Assembly: GCF_003024385.1 (NCBI RefSeq)
Contig: NZ_PVZN01000003.1
Coordinates: 186,001 to 250,000, forward strand
Reading direction: 5' to 3'
Source: Pseudomonas sp. BBP2017
Lineage (GTDB): Bacteria > Pseudomonadota > Gammaproteobacteria > Pseudomonadales > Pseudomonadaceae
DNA length: 64,000 nt
In this document: positions 17,108-26,295 of the stretch, one piece after another
Numbering within the stretch: position 1 is the first letter of the stretch
Layout of the letters: the number at the start of each line of letters is the position of its first letter
The notes under the pieces: generated by a model
Told to the model about the DNA's origin: nothing
Database searches by the model: none
Seen by the model: only the letters and a program-made list of their open reading frames with translations
Program-made: the position numbers and the translations under genes

Positions 17108-18478
17108 TTAGCGCACACCTTCCTGGCGAAGCGCTGCGGGCTGGAAGTCGCTAATGCTAGCCGAGAATCCGAAGTCGTAAGCCTTCTTCTCCTCGTTCTT
17201 CATGCCCAGTGCCAAATAGCGACCCGACTGCAGGTCGTAGATGGTTTCCAGGGTGTACCACGGCACCTGGACGTTGTAGTAGTCCTGGGAGTGGGCCTCG
17301 GAAACGCGCCACAGTTGATTGCGACCGTCGTACTGGTCGATCACAGCAGCCTGCCAGGTGTCTTCGTCGATGTAGAAGTCACGCTTGGCGTAGATATGAC
17401 GCTGACCTGGCTTGAGGGTTGCGACCACGTGCCAGACGCGGCGCAGCTCGTAACGGCTCAAGTCCTGATTGATGTGCCCAGCTTTGATGATGTCGGCGTA
17501 CTTGAGCGTCGGCGAGTCGAGCTTGTAGCTGTTGGAGGCAATGTACATCTCTTTCTTGCCTTCGAGCTTCCAGTCGTAGCGGTCCGGCGCACCGTTGAAC
17601 ATGTCCAGGTTGTCGGAGGTCCGCAGGCCATCGGCTGCAGTACCCGGACCGTCGTAGGACACTTGTGGTGCCTGACGCACACGACGCTGACCGGCGTTGT
17701 AGACCCACGCCTTGCGCGGTTCCTTGACCTGATCGAGGGTCTCGTGAACCAGCAGCACGGTACCGGCCAGACGCGCCGGCGCCGTCACCTTCTGCTTGAA
17801 GTAGAACAGCACGTTGCCCGGGTTGGCCGGATCGTAGCCCTTGATCTTGTCACGGAAGACGAACTGATCCTGGAAGTACACCAAGCTGTAGGAGCCATTG
17901 GTTTGCGGCGTGGCCTGGGTTACCAGACGGGTCACGCTGCCACCGCGATAGCGGGTAATGTGGTTCCAGATAGCTTCGACGCCGGTCTTGGGAATTGGAA
18001 AGGGCACGGCAGTGGTGAAGTTTTCCAGGCCGTTGCCACCCGCGACCAGATTGGTTTTGGTGGCGTTTTCCTTGATCGCGGCAAATACATCATCCGGCAC
18101 GGTTGAGCCGCGGTGGGTCGGGTACACCGGGATTTTGTAGCTGTCCGGGTAGCGCTTGAGCATCGCCACCTGACCCGGGGACAGTTTGTCCTTGTACTGG
18201 TCGACGTTCTGCGCGGTGATGGTGTACAGCGGCTTTTCGCCAGCGTATGGGTCGGCAAGGAAGCCCTTGGCGTCAACGGCGCCGGCATTCTTGGCCAGCG
18301 GCTTCCACGCACTGATCGAACCATCGGCATTACCGGCTTTTTCCGCGCCCATTGGCGTCAGGGTCGTGCCGAGCTTGGCCGCCTCGTCGGCGGACACCGC
18401 CGCCATGACGCTGGAGGCCAGCAGCGACAGGCCCAACACACCGGCTTGCAGCAGATTCTTGGTCATTTTCATGTTCAT
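17108..18478 (-). CDS. DUF1329 family exported protein (LolA-like fold)
   Basis: The 456-residue protein has a signal peptide (hydrophobic core LLQAGVLGLSLLASSVMA) and the DUF1329 body, with GTTLTPMGAEKAGNADGSI near the N-terminus and RRVWHVVATLKPGQRHIYAKRDFYID in the second half. The family is predicted to adopt a LolA/LppX-like fold that can hold lipidic ligands in the periplasm or at the outer membrane. It begins 21 bases after the DUF1302 stop, so both are one operon. The pair is found repeatedly together in Pseudomonas, but no biochemical role is settled. Confidence 0.9.
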   Translation of the reverse strand: MNMKMTKNLLQAGVLGLSLLASSVMAAVSADEAAKLGTTLTPMGAEKAGNADGSISAWKPLAKNAGAVDAKGFLADPYAGEKPLYTITAQNVDQYKDKLSPGQVAMLKRYPDSYKIPVYPTHRGSTVPDDVFAAIKENATKTNLVAGGNGLENFTTAVPFPIPKTGVEAIWNHITRYRGGSVTRLVTQATPQTNGSYSLVYFQDQFVFRDKIKGYDPANPGNVLFYFKQKVTAPARLAGTVLLVHETLDQVKEPRKAWVYNAGQRRVRQAPQVSYDGPGTAADGLRTSDNLDMFNGAPDRYDWKLEGKKEMYIASNSYKLDSPTLKYADIIKAGHINQDLSRYELRRVWHVVATLKPGQRHIYAKRDFYIDEDTWQAAVIDQYDGRNQLWRVSEAHSQDYYNVQVPWYTLETIYDLQSGRYLALGMKNEEKKAYDFGFSASISDFQPAALRQEGVR

Positions 18479-18499
18479 GCTCGTCCTGAATCCGTGTTC

Positions 18500-20383
18500 T
18501 TAGAAGTTCACACCGAAGCTGAGGGCGATGAAATCGCGGTCATCCACGGTGGTGTACTTGCCGTCGAAGAAGTTGGTGTACGACAGGCTGGTGGTGTAGG
18601 TGTTCTGGTACTCGGCATCCAGGCCCAGGCTGACTGCCTTGCGCCCTTCCTCGAAGTTGCCGCCAGGGCCCGGGGAGTAACCGGAGACGTCATGGGACCA
18701 GGCCACGTTAGGCTTGAGGTTGACCCCGGCGAATACGTCGTTGTAGTCCCAGATCGCGCGAGCTCGGTAGCCCCAGGAGGTGCTGGTGGTGAAGCCGTCG
18801 TTCTCGCATTTGCGCGAAGCGTTGGCCGACGAGGCATTGTTACCGGCACCGGTGATGGTCAGATTGTTGAGGAACTCGCAGGTATTGAGCGGTCCGGTAG
18901 GTTCCAGCGGCCCTGGACCGTAGACTGGGTCACGACCATAACGCATCTTGTGTGCACTCTCCAGGCCGCCGACGTGAGTCACGCCAACTTCACCCACCAC
19001 GGTCAGGCGGCTGGCGCCCATCACCTGGTCGAAGAAGTGGGTGAGTGTCGTTTGGAACTGGGTGATTTCCTTACGGGTGTAGCCGTGCCGATCCTGACCT
19101 GGAACCCCCTTGAGCAGCGACGCGTTGCCCAGCCCCGGAATCGGTGTAACACCCGAATAGAGAATATCGGTGGTGTTGAGCTGAACCGGCGCATTGGGCC
19201 GGTAACTGAGCTCACCGCTCCACGCGGTACCGGTAGGCAGGGTGGTGGAGAAGCTCAAACCGTACAGGCGGATGTCTTCAGGGTACTCAACGAAGTACTT
19301 CGAATTACCGGCGACAATCTGCGGCGCCAGTCGCCGCAGCTCGGGCGGCAAGTTGGCCAGGCCGGCATAGACCGAAGGATCAGCACCCGTGGCACTGAAA
19401 ATCGGCGCACGGCTGTGGTAGTTCATGAAGTAGGCGCCGAACTCGGTATCCAGCGGTTCGAACATGTAGCGAAAGGCCACACCGAATTGTCCACTGTCGC
19501 GCGCATCGCGATCGGCGCTACGGTCGACCTTTACACCCTCTTCGTTGATGTCGACACCCTGGCTCGCCAGGAAGCCCAGTGCTTGTGGCGGCAGGCTGCG
19601 GCTGCTGTTAAGCAAGCGCAGGTTGTCGGTACAGCCATCGGCGATCACGTCCGGTTGCGAGAAGAACGTGCCGCAGTTGTCGACGACGGTCTGGTCCCAT
19701 TCGATCTGGTAGAAGGCTTCGGCCGAGAGGTTGTCGGTCAGGCTTTGCGACACATAGAACATGTTGACCGGGATCAGACCTTCCTTGACCTCGGCGCCAG
19801 GGCGGCGGAAGGCGGCAACGTCGATCGGGTTGATCGAGTTGATACCGCCACCGATGAAGGTACTTTCACCCCAGCTGACCACCTGCTTGCCGAAGCGCAC
19901 CGAACCCGGCTGATCGGCGATGGAGTAGTTGTGATAGACGAAGGCGTCGAGAATCTCGCTACCGGCGGACTTGGCGCCCTCTTTGCGGTTGGAGTCGCTG
20001 ATGTCCTTGAACTCGCGGTGTTCATCCTTGAGCTCGAAGTCGTACCAGTACTTGCCACGGACGAACACACCGGTATCGCCGTACTTGAGCTCCAGGTCAT
20101 GAATGCCCTTGAAGATCTTCGAGAAGGTCTCACCGCGCTTGAAGTTCAGGTGGCCGTCGTCGGAGGTCTGCGACAAGCCTTTGCCGCCGTTGTTGACGCC
20201 TATCAGATTCTCGTTCGGTTTAGCCGTCGACCAACTGGCCCCCACGGACAGCGACGAGTCGAACGACCCTTCGATTTCACCGATGTTGAAACTGACGCCG
20301 AATGCAGGACCGGCGAGCGTAGAAGCGAGGCTGACGGCCAAGGGCAGTTTCGCCCGGCGCCAGAACAGATTTACTGATGTCAT
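18500..20383 (-). CDS. DUF1302 family outer-membrane protein
   Basis: The 627-residue protein has a signal peptide (cleavage near AFG-V, about residue 29), a mature part rich in alternating beta strands, and a C-terminal phenylalanine (ALSFGVNF), which is the usual outer-membrane barrel insertion signal. The start at 20383 has GGAG nine bases upstream. It is followed by DUF1329 in the same operon. Together with the AlkK-like ligase upstream it suggests passage of a hydrophobic substrate across the outer membrane. DUF1302 itself has no established activity. Confidence 0.88.
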   Translation of the reverse strand: MTSVNLFWRRAKLPLAVSLASTLAGPAFGVSFNIGEIEGSFDSSLSVGASWSTAKPNENLIGVNNGGKGLSQTSDDGHLNFKRGETFSKIFKGIHDLELKYGDTGVFVRGKYWYDFELKDEHREFKDISDSNRKEGAKSAGSEILDAFVYHNYSIADQPGSVRFGKQVVSWGESTFIGGGINSINPIDVAAFRRPGAEVKEGLIPVNMFYVSQSLTDNLSAEAFYQIEWDQTVVDNCGTFFSQPDVIADGCTDNLRLLNSSRSLPPQALGFLASQGVDINEEGVKVDRSADRDARDSGQFGVAFRYMFEPLDTEFGAYFMNYHSRAPIFSATGADPSVYAGLANLPPELRRLAPQIVAGNSKYFVEYPEDIRLYGLSFSTTLPTGTAWSGELSYRPNAPVQLNTTDILYSGVTPIPGLGNASLLKGVPGQDRHGYTRKEITQFQTTLTHFFDQVMGASRLTVVGEVGVTHVGGLESAHKMRYGRDPVYGPGPLEPTGPLNTCEFLNNLTITGAGNNASSANASRKCENDGFTTSTSWGYRARAIWDYNDVFAGVNLKPNVAWSHDVSGYSPGPGGNFEEGRKAVSLGLDAEYQNTYTTSLSYTNFFDGKYTTVDDRDFIALSFGVNF

Positions 20384-20719
20384 CGACGCTACTCCATGTA
20401 CTTTCTTTATTTTTATGGCGTGAGTCCTTTGCAGAAACGCTTTGCTCGACAGGTGTCAGCGCACCCTGATCGTCAAGCAAGTGGCCAGGCACATTCATGT
20501 GCGGCCCCCCATTCCTGAAAATCCCCTGACCCGACTATAGCCAGCAGGTACAGGTGCTTGATCCCTCTAAAGTGTGATTTGCATGTCTGCCCCTGTGGCG
20601 CGGTGTTGCGCACCGGCCGCTGTGCTGGCAGGGCAAGAATGGCTTAAAAGTGTCGTTTGACAAAGCGAATAAGTGTCTAGCCTGCGGGTCGCACCCGATC
20701 GGGTACGACCCGCCAGCCT
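20384..20719 (-). promoter_or_regulatory. Intergenic region upstream of the DUF1302-DUF1329 operon
   Basis: No gene is seen in these 336 bases. On the minus strand they include a TATAGT-like -10 near 20533-20540 and a perfect 14-base palindrome gcacattcatgtgc at 20489-20502 between that site and the gene, a candidate operator. At 20684-20713 a 15-base inverted repeat with one mismatch (outer gcgggtcg/cgacccgc) follows the ligase stop and may be its terminator, though no T-run follows. These are readings, not proven sites. Confidence 0.4.
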
Positions 20720-22402
20720 TCACAAGGTCGAGAGAAACGTGCTGTTACTGGCTTGCCACTGAGCGATGTCCAGGCGGATGCGCTTCTTGTCGAGCTTGCC
20801 GACGCTGGTCTTGGGAATTTCAGTAACAAGGGCAATCTGACTGGGAATCGCCCACTTGTTGATGTGCCCAAGTTCCACGAAAGGCTTGAGGTGTTCCTTG
20901 AGCGCCTTGGCATCGATAACCTGGTTTTCATGGACGACCAGCAGGGCAAAAGGTCGTTCGCCCCACTGTGGGTCGGCGACCCCGACCACCGCCACCTCGC
21001 GAATCGCTGGATGACGGCTGATCAAGTCTTCAAGCTCCAGCGAGGAGATCCACTCGCCGCCGGTCTTGATCACATCCTTGATACGGTCGCGAATGTCGAT
21101 CACGCCCATGCTGTCGAGAGTGGCAACGTCACCGGTGTGCAGCCAGCCGCCCTGCCAGAGTTCGGCGCCCTTTTCCGGCTCACGGAAATAACCCATGGTC
21201 AGCCAGGGTGCACGCAGTACCAGCTCCCCCTGCGTTTCGCCATCATTCGGGAGGAAATTACCCTCACCATCGACAATCGCCGTTTCCACCAACGGCACCG
21301 GCACGCCGGCCTTGATCCGGTAGGTGATGCACTCATCCTCGCTGCCCGCCAGCAGCTCGTCGTTGAGGTGAGCGGCAGAGACCAACGGGCACGTCTCGGA
21401 CATCCCGTAGGCGGCGGTCAGCTGAATGCCACGAGCCTTGGCGGCTTCGTACAGGGCGCGGTTCAGCGCGCTGCCGCCAATGATGATCTTCCAGCCGCCG
21501 AAATCCTGGCCTTGCGCGCCTTTGGCATTGAGCAGCATCTGCAGGATCGTAGGCACGCAATGGGAGAAGGTAACCTTCTCATTGCGCCACAGCTCGCACA
21601 TCATCTCCGGCTCGTAACGCCCTGGATAGACCTGTTTGATCCCCAGCATCGTGGCCACGTAAGGAATGCCCCAGGCATGGACGTGGAACATCGGGGTAAT
21701 CGGCATGTACACATCGTTACTGCCCAGCAGGCGCACACTGTCGATGCTGCCGGTGACCGTAGCGGCGGCCAGGGTGTGCAGCACCAGTTGCCGGTGGGTG
21801 AAGTACACACCTTTGGGGTTACCGGTGGTACCGGTGGTGTAGAACGTCGTGGCGACCGAGTTCTCGTCAAAATCAGGGAAGTCATAGACCGGGCTGGCCG
21901 CAGCCAGCAATTGCTCGTACTCGCCCACCAGGTTCGGCAGATCGGCGGTCTTGGACTCTGCGTCAGTCAGCAACAGGGTTTTCTCTACCGTGGTCAGCTG
22001 CCCGGCGATGGCCTGGTACAGGCCGATGAAATCGCTGTTGACCAGCACGAAGCGGTCTTCGGCGTGGTTCATGGTGTAGAGGATCTGCTCCGGTGACAGG
22101 CGCACATTGATGGTGTGCACCACCGCACCGATCATCGGAATCGCGAACATGCATTCCAGGTAACGATGGCTGTCCCAGTCCATCACTGCCACGGTGTCAC
22201 CGGCCTTGACCCCGGCCTCGGTCAGCACGTTGGCCAGGCGCGCAATGCGCTCGTTGAGGGTCAGGTAGCTGTAGCGCAACTGATCGCGGTAAACGATTTC
22301 GCGGGTTTTCTCGTAGCGGCTGCCGGACAACAACAAACGCTTGATCAACAGTGGAAACTGATACGCGCCCTCGGCAGGCGCAATGACACGAGTCTGCAAC
22401 AT
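20720..22402 (-). CDS. AlkK-like medium-chain fatty acyl-CoA ligase (AMP-binding family)
   Basis: The 560-residue protein has the adenylate-forming motifs in order: TTFYTTGTTGNPKGV (A3 P-loop, near 180), AAYGMSETCP (A5, about 330), GWLHTGDVATLD (A7), IRDRIKDVIKTGGEWIS (A8) and the C-terminal PKTSVGKLDKK with catalytic Lys (A10). Overall sequence recalls AlkK and the P. putida medium-chain acyl-CoA ligase. It should activate a medium-chain or related carboxylic acid to acyl-CoA. The start at 22402 is preceded by AAGGGA. It sits upstream of and codirectional with DUF1302/DUF1329. Confidence 0.92.
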   Translation of the reverse strand: MLQTRVIAPAEGAYQFPLLIKRLLLSGSRYEKTREIVYRDQLRYSYLTLNERIARLANVLTEAGVKAGDTVAVMDWDSHRYLECMFAIPMIGAVVHTINVRLSPEQILYTMNHAEDRFVLVNSDFIGLYQAIAGQLTTVEKTLLLTDAESKTADLPNLVGEYEQLLAAASPVYDFPDFDENSVATTFYTTGTTGNPKGVYFTHRQLVLHTLAAATVTGSIDSVRLLGSNDVYMPITPMFHVHAWGIPYVATMLGIKQVYPGRYEPEMMCELWRNEKVTFSHCVPTILQMLLNAKGAQGQDFGGWKIIIGGSALNRALYEAAKARGIQLTAAYGMSETCPLVSAAHLNDELLAGSEDECITYRIKAGVPVPLVETAIVDGEGNFLPNDGETQGELVLRAPWLTMGYFREPEKGAELWQGGWLHTGDVATLDSMGVIDIRDRIKDVIKTGGEWISSLELEDLISRHPAIREVAVVGVADPQWGERPFALLVVHENQVIDAKALKEHLKPFVELGHINKWAIPSQIALVTEIPKTSVGKLDKKRIRLDIAQWQASNSTFLSTL

Positions 22403-22525
22403 AGGAGTCCCTTTTCTAGAGTGCACGAGCTGGGCAAGACATAACCTACTCTAGAACGCCACAACGCCGGCCAAATCAGCCGAAGGAATGATTTGGCCGG
22501 GCAAATCGCTAGAGGCGAATCGCCA

Positions 22526-23155
22526 TTAGTGCATTTCGGTGAAGGCGATCTTCACACCCAGGGCAATCAGTACCGCGCCCATGGTGCGATCAAACCAGTG
22601 GCCCATACGGGCAAAGCCTGCGCGGACGCGCTGCTGGCTGAACAGCATCGCCACCAGACAGAACCACAGGCCGGTGGCGGCAGCCAGGTACACGCCGTAA
22701 CCGGCCTGGATGGCCAGCGGCGTGTGCGGGTTGATCACCACGGTAAACAAGGACAGGAAGAACAGCGTGGCCTTGGGGTTCAGGCCATTGGTCATGAAAC
22801 CGGCAACAAACGCCGCACGCGGCGTACGCTCGACCGTCGAAGCCTGCACGGTATCGCTACCGGGTACGCCGGGACCTGCGCGCAATGCCTTGAAGCCGAT
22901 GTACAGCAGATAAGCCGCCGCCAGCCACTTGAGGGCGTTGAACAGCACAATGGATTGCGACACGATCAGGCCGATACCCAGCAGCGAATAGCCCACATGC
23001 AGGAAAATCGCCATACCCACGCCAAAGGCAGTCCAGGTACCAGCGCGGCGCCCATGGGTCACGCTCTCGCGGACCACCACGGCAAAATCGGGACCGGGAC
23101 TGGCCACGGCCAACAGGTGAATCAAGGCAACAGTGAGAAATTCAGCCCAGTACAT
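22526..23155 (-). CDS. LysE/RhtB family amino-acid exporter
   Basis: The 209-residue membrane protein has about six hydrophobic segments and the family N-terminal motif HLLAVASPGPDFAVV. Other marks are YSLLGIGLI, AAYLLYIGFKALR and GFMTNGLNPKATLFFLS, the last being the conserved NPKA block. Such proteins export amino acids or small metabolites (homoserine, threonine, lysine) from the cytoplasm. AAGGAG six bases before the ATG supports the start. The substrate cannot be inferred from the neighbours. Confidence 0.93.
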   Translation of the reverse strand: MYWAEFLTVALIHLLAVASPGPDFAVVVRESVTHGRRAGTWTAFGVGMAIFLHVGYSLLGIGLIVSQSIVLFNALKWLAAAYLLYIGFKALRAGPGVPGSDTVQASTVERTPRAAFVAGFMTNGLNPKATLFFLSLFTVVINPHTPLAIQAGYGVYLAAATGLWFCLVAMLFSQQRVRAGFARMGHWFDRTMGAVLIALGVKIAFTEMH

Positions 23156-23228
23156 GGGAGCTCCTTGCGGCAGTGGGTGAAATCAGAAGACCGTACATTA
23201 CGCCCTAGACACACCTCGTAACAACCGC

Positions 23229-23297
23229 TGGGAGCGGGCCCGCCCCGCTATTGTGCTAGATCCGTCACTCCACATCGCGGGGCAGGCCCGCTCCCAC
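23229..23297. repeat. REP palindrome pair (divergent copies)
   Basis: Arms tgggagcgggcccgccccgc (23229-23248) and gcggggcaggcccgctccca (23277-23296) are inverted copies with a few mismatches and a 28-base spacer. They belong to the same REP family as the element at 1814. It lies between the divergent LysE and dehydrogenase genes. Confidence 0.85.
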
Positions 23298-23388
23298 AGT
23301 CGCCCTGCAGGATGGATTGGAATCAAGCTGCAAAAGACGTTAATTTGCTTATCCGACCTGAGCCCGACCGTCACTCACTGGAGCTTCC

Positions 23389-24354
23389 ATGTCCGCCCTT
23401 CGCCGTGCCGTTTTCCTCGACCATCACTCCCTGGACCTGGGCGACCTCAGCCTGGATCGCCTGCGCGGTTGCTTCGACGAGCTGCAACTGTACTCGGCCA
23501 CCGCCCCCGATCAGGTGATGGAGCGCTTGCTGGGCGCCACTGTGGCCATCAGCAACAAAGTGACGATCGACGCCAGCACCCTGGCAGCCTGCCCCAGCCT
23601 GAAGCTGATCCTGGTGGCCGCTACCGGCACCAACAATGTCGATCTGCAGGCTGCACAGGCCCAGGGCATCGTGGTCAGCAACTGCCAGGGTTATGGCACA
23701 CCGTCGGTCGCCCAGCACACCCTGGCCCTGCTGCTGGCACTGGCCACGCGCCTGCCAGACTATCAACACGCCGTGGCCGAGGGACAGTGGGCGCGGGCCA
23801 AGCAGTTCTGCCTGCTGGACTTCCCGATCATCGAGCTGGAGGGCAAGACCCTCGGTATGCTCGGACACGGTGAACTGGGCGGAGCCGTGGCGCGCCTGGC
23901 CGAAGCCTTTGGCATGCGGGTACTGTTCGGACAGTTGCCTGGGCGCCCGCCTCGTGAAGACCGCTTGCCTCTCGATGAACTGCTGCCTCGGGTCGATGCG
24001 CTGACCTTGCACTGCCCGCTCAACGAACACACCCGCAACCTGATCGGCGCCCGCGAACTGGCCCTGCTCAAGCCCGGCGCCTTTGTCATCAACACCGCCC
24101 GTGGCGGTCTGATCGACGAGCAGGCGCTAGCCGATACCTTGCGCTCCGGCCACTTGGGGGGGGCCGCCACCGACGTGTTGAGTGTCGAACCGCCGGTCCA
24201 TGGCAACCCGTTGCTGGCCAGGGACATCCCGCGCCTGATCGTCACCCCGCACAGTGCCTGGGGCGCGGTGGAGTCACGCCAGCGTATCGTCGAACAGTTG
24301 TGCGAAAACGCCGAGGCGTTTTTTGCCGGCAGCCCACGTCGACAGGTCGGTTAA
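23389..24354 (+). CDS. D-2-hydroxyacid dehydrogenase (glycerate/hydroxypyruvate reductase type)
   Basis: The 321-residue protein is of family length. It shows the NAD-binding GHGELG (GxGxxG) near residue 156, and the catalytic trio Arg in NTARGGLID (about 240), Glu in VLSVEPP (about 268) and His in TPHSAWG (about 287). It should reduce hydroxypyruvate or glyoxylate, or oxidise D-glycerate, with NAD(P)H in the cytoplasm. The N-terminal half FLDHHSLDLGDL resembles HprA-type glycerate dehydrogenases. The start has GGAG before ATG. Confidence 0.93.
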   Translation: MSALRRAVFLDHHSLDLGDLSLDRLRGCFDELQLYSATAPDQVMERLLGATVAISNKVTIDASTLAACPSLKLILVAATGTNNVDLQAAQAQGIVVSNCQGYGTPSVAQHTLALLLALATRLPDYQHAVAEGQWARAKQFCLLDFPIIELEGKTLGMLGHGELGGAVARLAEAFGMRVLFGQLPGRPPREDRLPLDELLPRVDALTLHCPLNEHTRNLIGARELALLKPGAFVINTARGGLIDEQALADTLRSGHLGGAATDVLSVEPPVHGNPLLARDIPRLIVTPHSAWGAVESRQRIVEQLCENAEAFFAGSPRRQVG

Positions 24355-24404
24355 GCCGCGTCTGGCTCTGATAAACTGCGCCACTTTTTCAGGAGCCTCC
24401 ATCC

Positions 24405-25403
24405 ATGGACCCGCGCAGTGAAGTGTTGCTTCGTCAGGCCGAGCTTTTCCAGGGCTCGCTGTTGCTCGCAGGTTTGCCCGCCGACGACCTGCTCGGCAAG
24501 CTGCCGGCAGCCCACGGCTGGAGCTGGCATGCCGGCGATCAGAGCGCTATCGATGCCCGCTTTGCCGGTCGCAGCCATTTCGGCGTAGAGGCGCCTGCCC
24601 AGGCTTTCGACGCTGCCGTACTGTTCCTGCCCAAGTCCCGCGAACTGGCCAACTACCTGCTCAATGCCCTGGCCTCGCGCCTGGCTGGACGCGAGCTGTA
24701 TCTGGTCGGCGAAAAGCGCGGCGGCATCGAAGGCGCGGCAAAACAGCTACATGCCTTTGGCAAACCGCGCAAGCTCGACAGCGCCCGCCACTGCCAGCTG
24801 TGGCAGGTCACCGTAGAACACGCACCTGAAGCCAAGTCGCTGGAGAGCGTGGCAGAGCATTTCGAGTTGGAGCTGGCTGATGGCGCGCTGAAGATCGTCA
24901 GCCTGCCTGGCGTATTCAGCCATGGCAGGCTGGATCGCGGCAGCGCCCTGCTGCTGGAAAACCTTGATCAACTGCCGGTCGGCCATGTTCTCGACTTCGG
25001 CTGTGGCGCCGGTGTGCTCGGTGCGGCGCTCAAGCGCCGTTATCCACAAAGCCGGATCACCCTGCTTGACGTCGACGCCTTTGCCGTCGCCAGCAGCCGC
25101 CTGACCCTCGCCGCCAATGGTCTGGAAGGTGAGGTGATCTGCGGTGACGGCATCGATGCCGCCCCCCGCGATCTGGATGTGATCCTGAGCAACCCGCCGT
25201 TCCACACCGGCGTTCACACCAATTACCAGGCCTCGGAAAATCTGCTGAGAAAATCAGCCGATCATCTGAAAAAAGGCGGAGAAATGCGTTTGGTAGCTAA
25301 CAGCTTCCTGCGCTATCAACCGCTAATCGAAGAAGCGCTGGGCAATTGCCGGATACGCGCCGAGGGGCAAGGCTTTCGCATCTACCAGGCAACACGCGGT
25401 TAA
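24405..25403 (+). CDS. rsmC: 16S rRNA (guanine-N2)-methyltransferase, RsmC type
   Basis: The 332-residue protein has two tandem Rossmann methyltransferase-like domains. The N-terminal one is degenerate, and the C-terminal one holds the SAM site [13 protein letters not shown] (about 197-209) and the base-flipping motif NPPF (263-266) followed by HTGVHT. This is the RsmC/RsmD arrangement that methylates N2 of G1207 in 16S rRNA. AGGAG precedes the ATG. The length and C-terminal HTGVHTNYQ signature fit RsmC. Confidence 0.93.
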   Translation: MDPRSEVLLRQAELFQGSLLLAGLPADDLLGKLPAAHGWSWHAGDQSAIDARFAGRSHFGVEAPAQAFDAAVLFLPKSRELANYLLNALASRLAGRELYLVGEKRGGIEGAAKQLHAFGKPRKLDSARHCQLWQVTVEHAPEAKSLESVAEHFELELADGALKIVSLPGVFSHGRLDRGSALLLENLDQLPVGHVLDFGCGAGVLGAALKRRYPQSRITLLDVDAFAVASSRLTLAANGLEGEVICGDGIDAAPRDLDVILSNPPFHTGVHTNYQASENLLRKSADHLKKGGEMRLVANSFLRYQPLIEEALGNCRIRAEGQGFRIYQATRG

Positions 25404-25439
25404 AATCAGCGCTTGCCGAAACGGATTTGCCTAGGCAGA

Positions 25440-25583
25440 ATCCGCTCCGTCCTAGGGGAGTAGTCTCCCGCGAGCACCCAGCTCGCCCGGTACGCGTCAA
25501 CATACTTGGTCAACAGACCATGGCGCGTGCGACCCGCGGTCCGCACAGACGGACCCAGGGTTTGACAAGACCTATGACACGCA
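25440..25583 (+). promoter_or_regulatory. yybP-ykoY family (Mn2+) riboswitch
   Basis: The leader before the GDT1/TMEM165 gene contains the family hallmarks: ggggagtag at about 25455-25463 in the P1/L1 region, gtcaacatact at about 25496-25506, then tggcgcgtgcg near 25521, the same core as in the E. coli mntP and alx leaders. The yybP-ykoY class binds Mn2+ and commonly controls Mn export genes, which fits the gene downstream. Boundaries are approximate. The expression platform is listed separately. Confidence 0.82.
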
Positions 25584-25644
25584 CACCTTACCCGGGGCGG
25601 GAAGGCTGTACGTGTCATAGCCGTGTCGACCCGCCCCCGTAGGA
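25572..25644 (+). promoter_or_regulatory. Riboswitch expression platform with alternative hairpins
   Basis: A perfect 10-bp stem ctatgacacg (25572-25581)/cgtgtcatag (25611-25620) encloses an inner stem cctt-ccc/ggg-aagg. The inner strand ggggcggg (25594-25601) can instead pair with cccgcccc (25630-25637), next to the ribosome site AGGA (25641-25644). The two folds exclude each other, as expected of a switch acting on translation start. This is inferred by eye, not from folding energies. Confidence 0.6.
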
Positions 25645-25650
25645 ATCCTG

Positions 25651-26238
25651 ATGCTGGAATCATTGCTCGTCCCGACCGCGATCGTGGCCCTCGCCGAAAT
25701 TGGCGACAAAACCCAATTGCTCGCGCTAATCCTCGCTGCCCGCTTTCGCAAACCCTGGCCGATCATCGCCGGCATCATCGCCGCGACCCTGGCCAACCAT
25801 GCGGCTGCCGGCGCTGTCGGTGCCTGGGTCAGCACCTTCTTCTCCGCCGCCAGCCTGCACTGGATCCTCGCTGCGAGCTTCGCCGCCACCGCCTTGTGGA
25901 CGCTGATTCCGGACAAGATGGATGACGACGAGGCCAGCACAGCGCGGCGCTTCGGACCGTTCCTGACCACCCTGATAGCCTTCTTCATCGCGGAAATCGG
26001 CGACAAGACTCAGGTCGCCACGGTGATGCTGGCAGCCCAGTATCCGCACCTGATCATGGTGATCATCGGCACCACTCTGGGCATGCTGATTGCCAACGTG
26101 CCAGTGGTGTTGGCGGGCAACTTCGCCGCCGAGAAACTGCCCTTGACCCTGATCCGTCGCCTGGCTTCGGCGGCGTTCTTCGTACTGGCCGCCGTGGCGG
26201 TGTATTCGGCGATGCAGGTCAGTGGCTGGATAGGCTGA
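25651..26238 (+). CDS. TMEM165/GDT1 family manganese exporter (UPF0016)
   Basis: The 195-residue protein has six hydrophobic segments in two homologous halves. Each half carries the cation-binding motif E-x-G-D-K-T (EIGDKT at 16-21 and 115-120) that defines the family. Bacterial members export Mn2+ (MneA type) and eukaryotic ones move Mn2+/Ca2+ into the Golgi. The Mn2+-riboswitch-like leader upstream supports manganese as substrate: high Mn2+ would raise expression. AGGA precedes the ATG. Confidence 0.93.
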   Translation: MLESLLVPTAIVALAEIGDKTQLLALILAARFRKPWPIIAGIIAATLANHAAAGAVGAWVSTFFSAASLHWILAASFAATALWTLIPDKMDDDEASTARRFGPFLTTLIAFFIAEIGDKTQVATVMLAAQYPHLIMVIIGTTLGMLIANVPVVLAGNFAAEKLPLTLIRRLASAAFFVLAAVAVYSAMQVSGWIG

Positions 26239-26245
26239 GAGCACC

Positions 26246-26288
26246 TGTAGGAGCCGGCGTTGCCGGCGATGGGCCGCAAAGCGGCCCC
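26246..26288. terminator. GC-rich double hairpin between convergent genes
   Basis: A gccggc-gtt-gccggc hairpin (26253-26267) is followed by gggccgc (26271-26277)/gcggccc (26281-26287) with an aaa loop. The block gagccggcgttgccggcgat is a common Pseudomonas intergenic repeat type, distinct from the other REPs here. It lies between the Mn exporter and the convergent M48 protease and probably ends both transcripts. Confidence 0.6.
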
Positions 26289-26295
26289 CCCCAGG

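Noticed and set aside
18113..20377. A 754-codon open frame on the plus strand opposite DUF1302 and DUF1329
   Set aside because: It spans two well-supported genes in antisense, has no ribosome site or domain, and is the long third-position-GC shadow expected in high-GC DNA.
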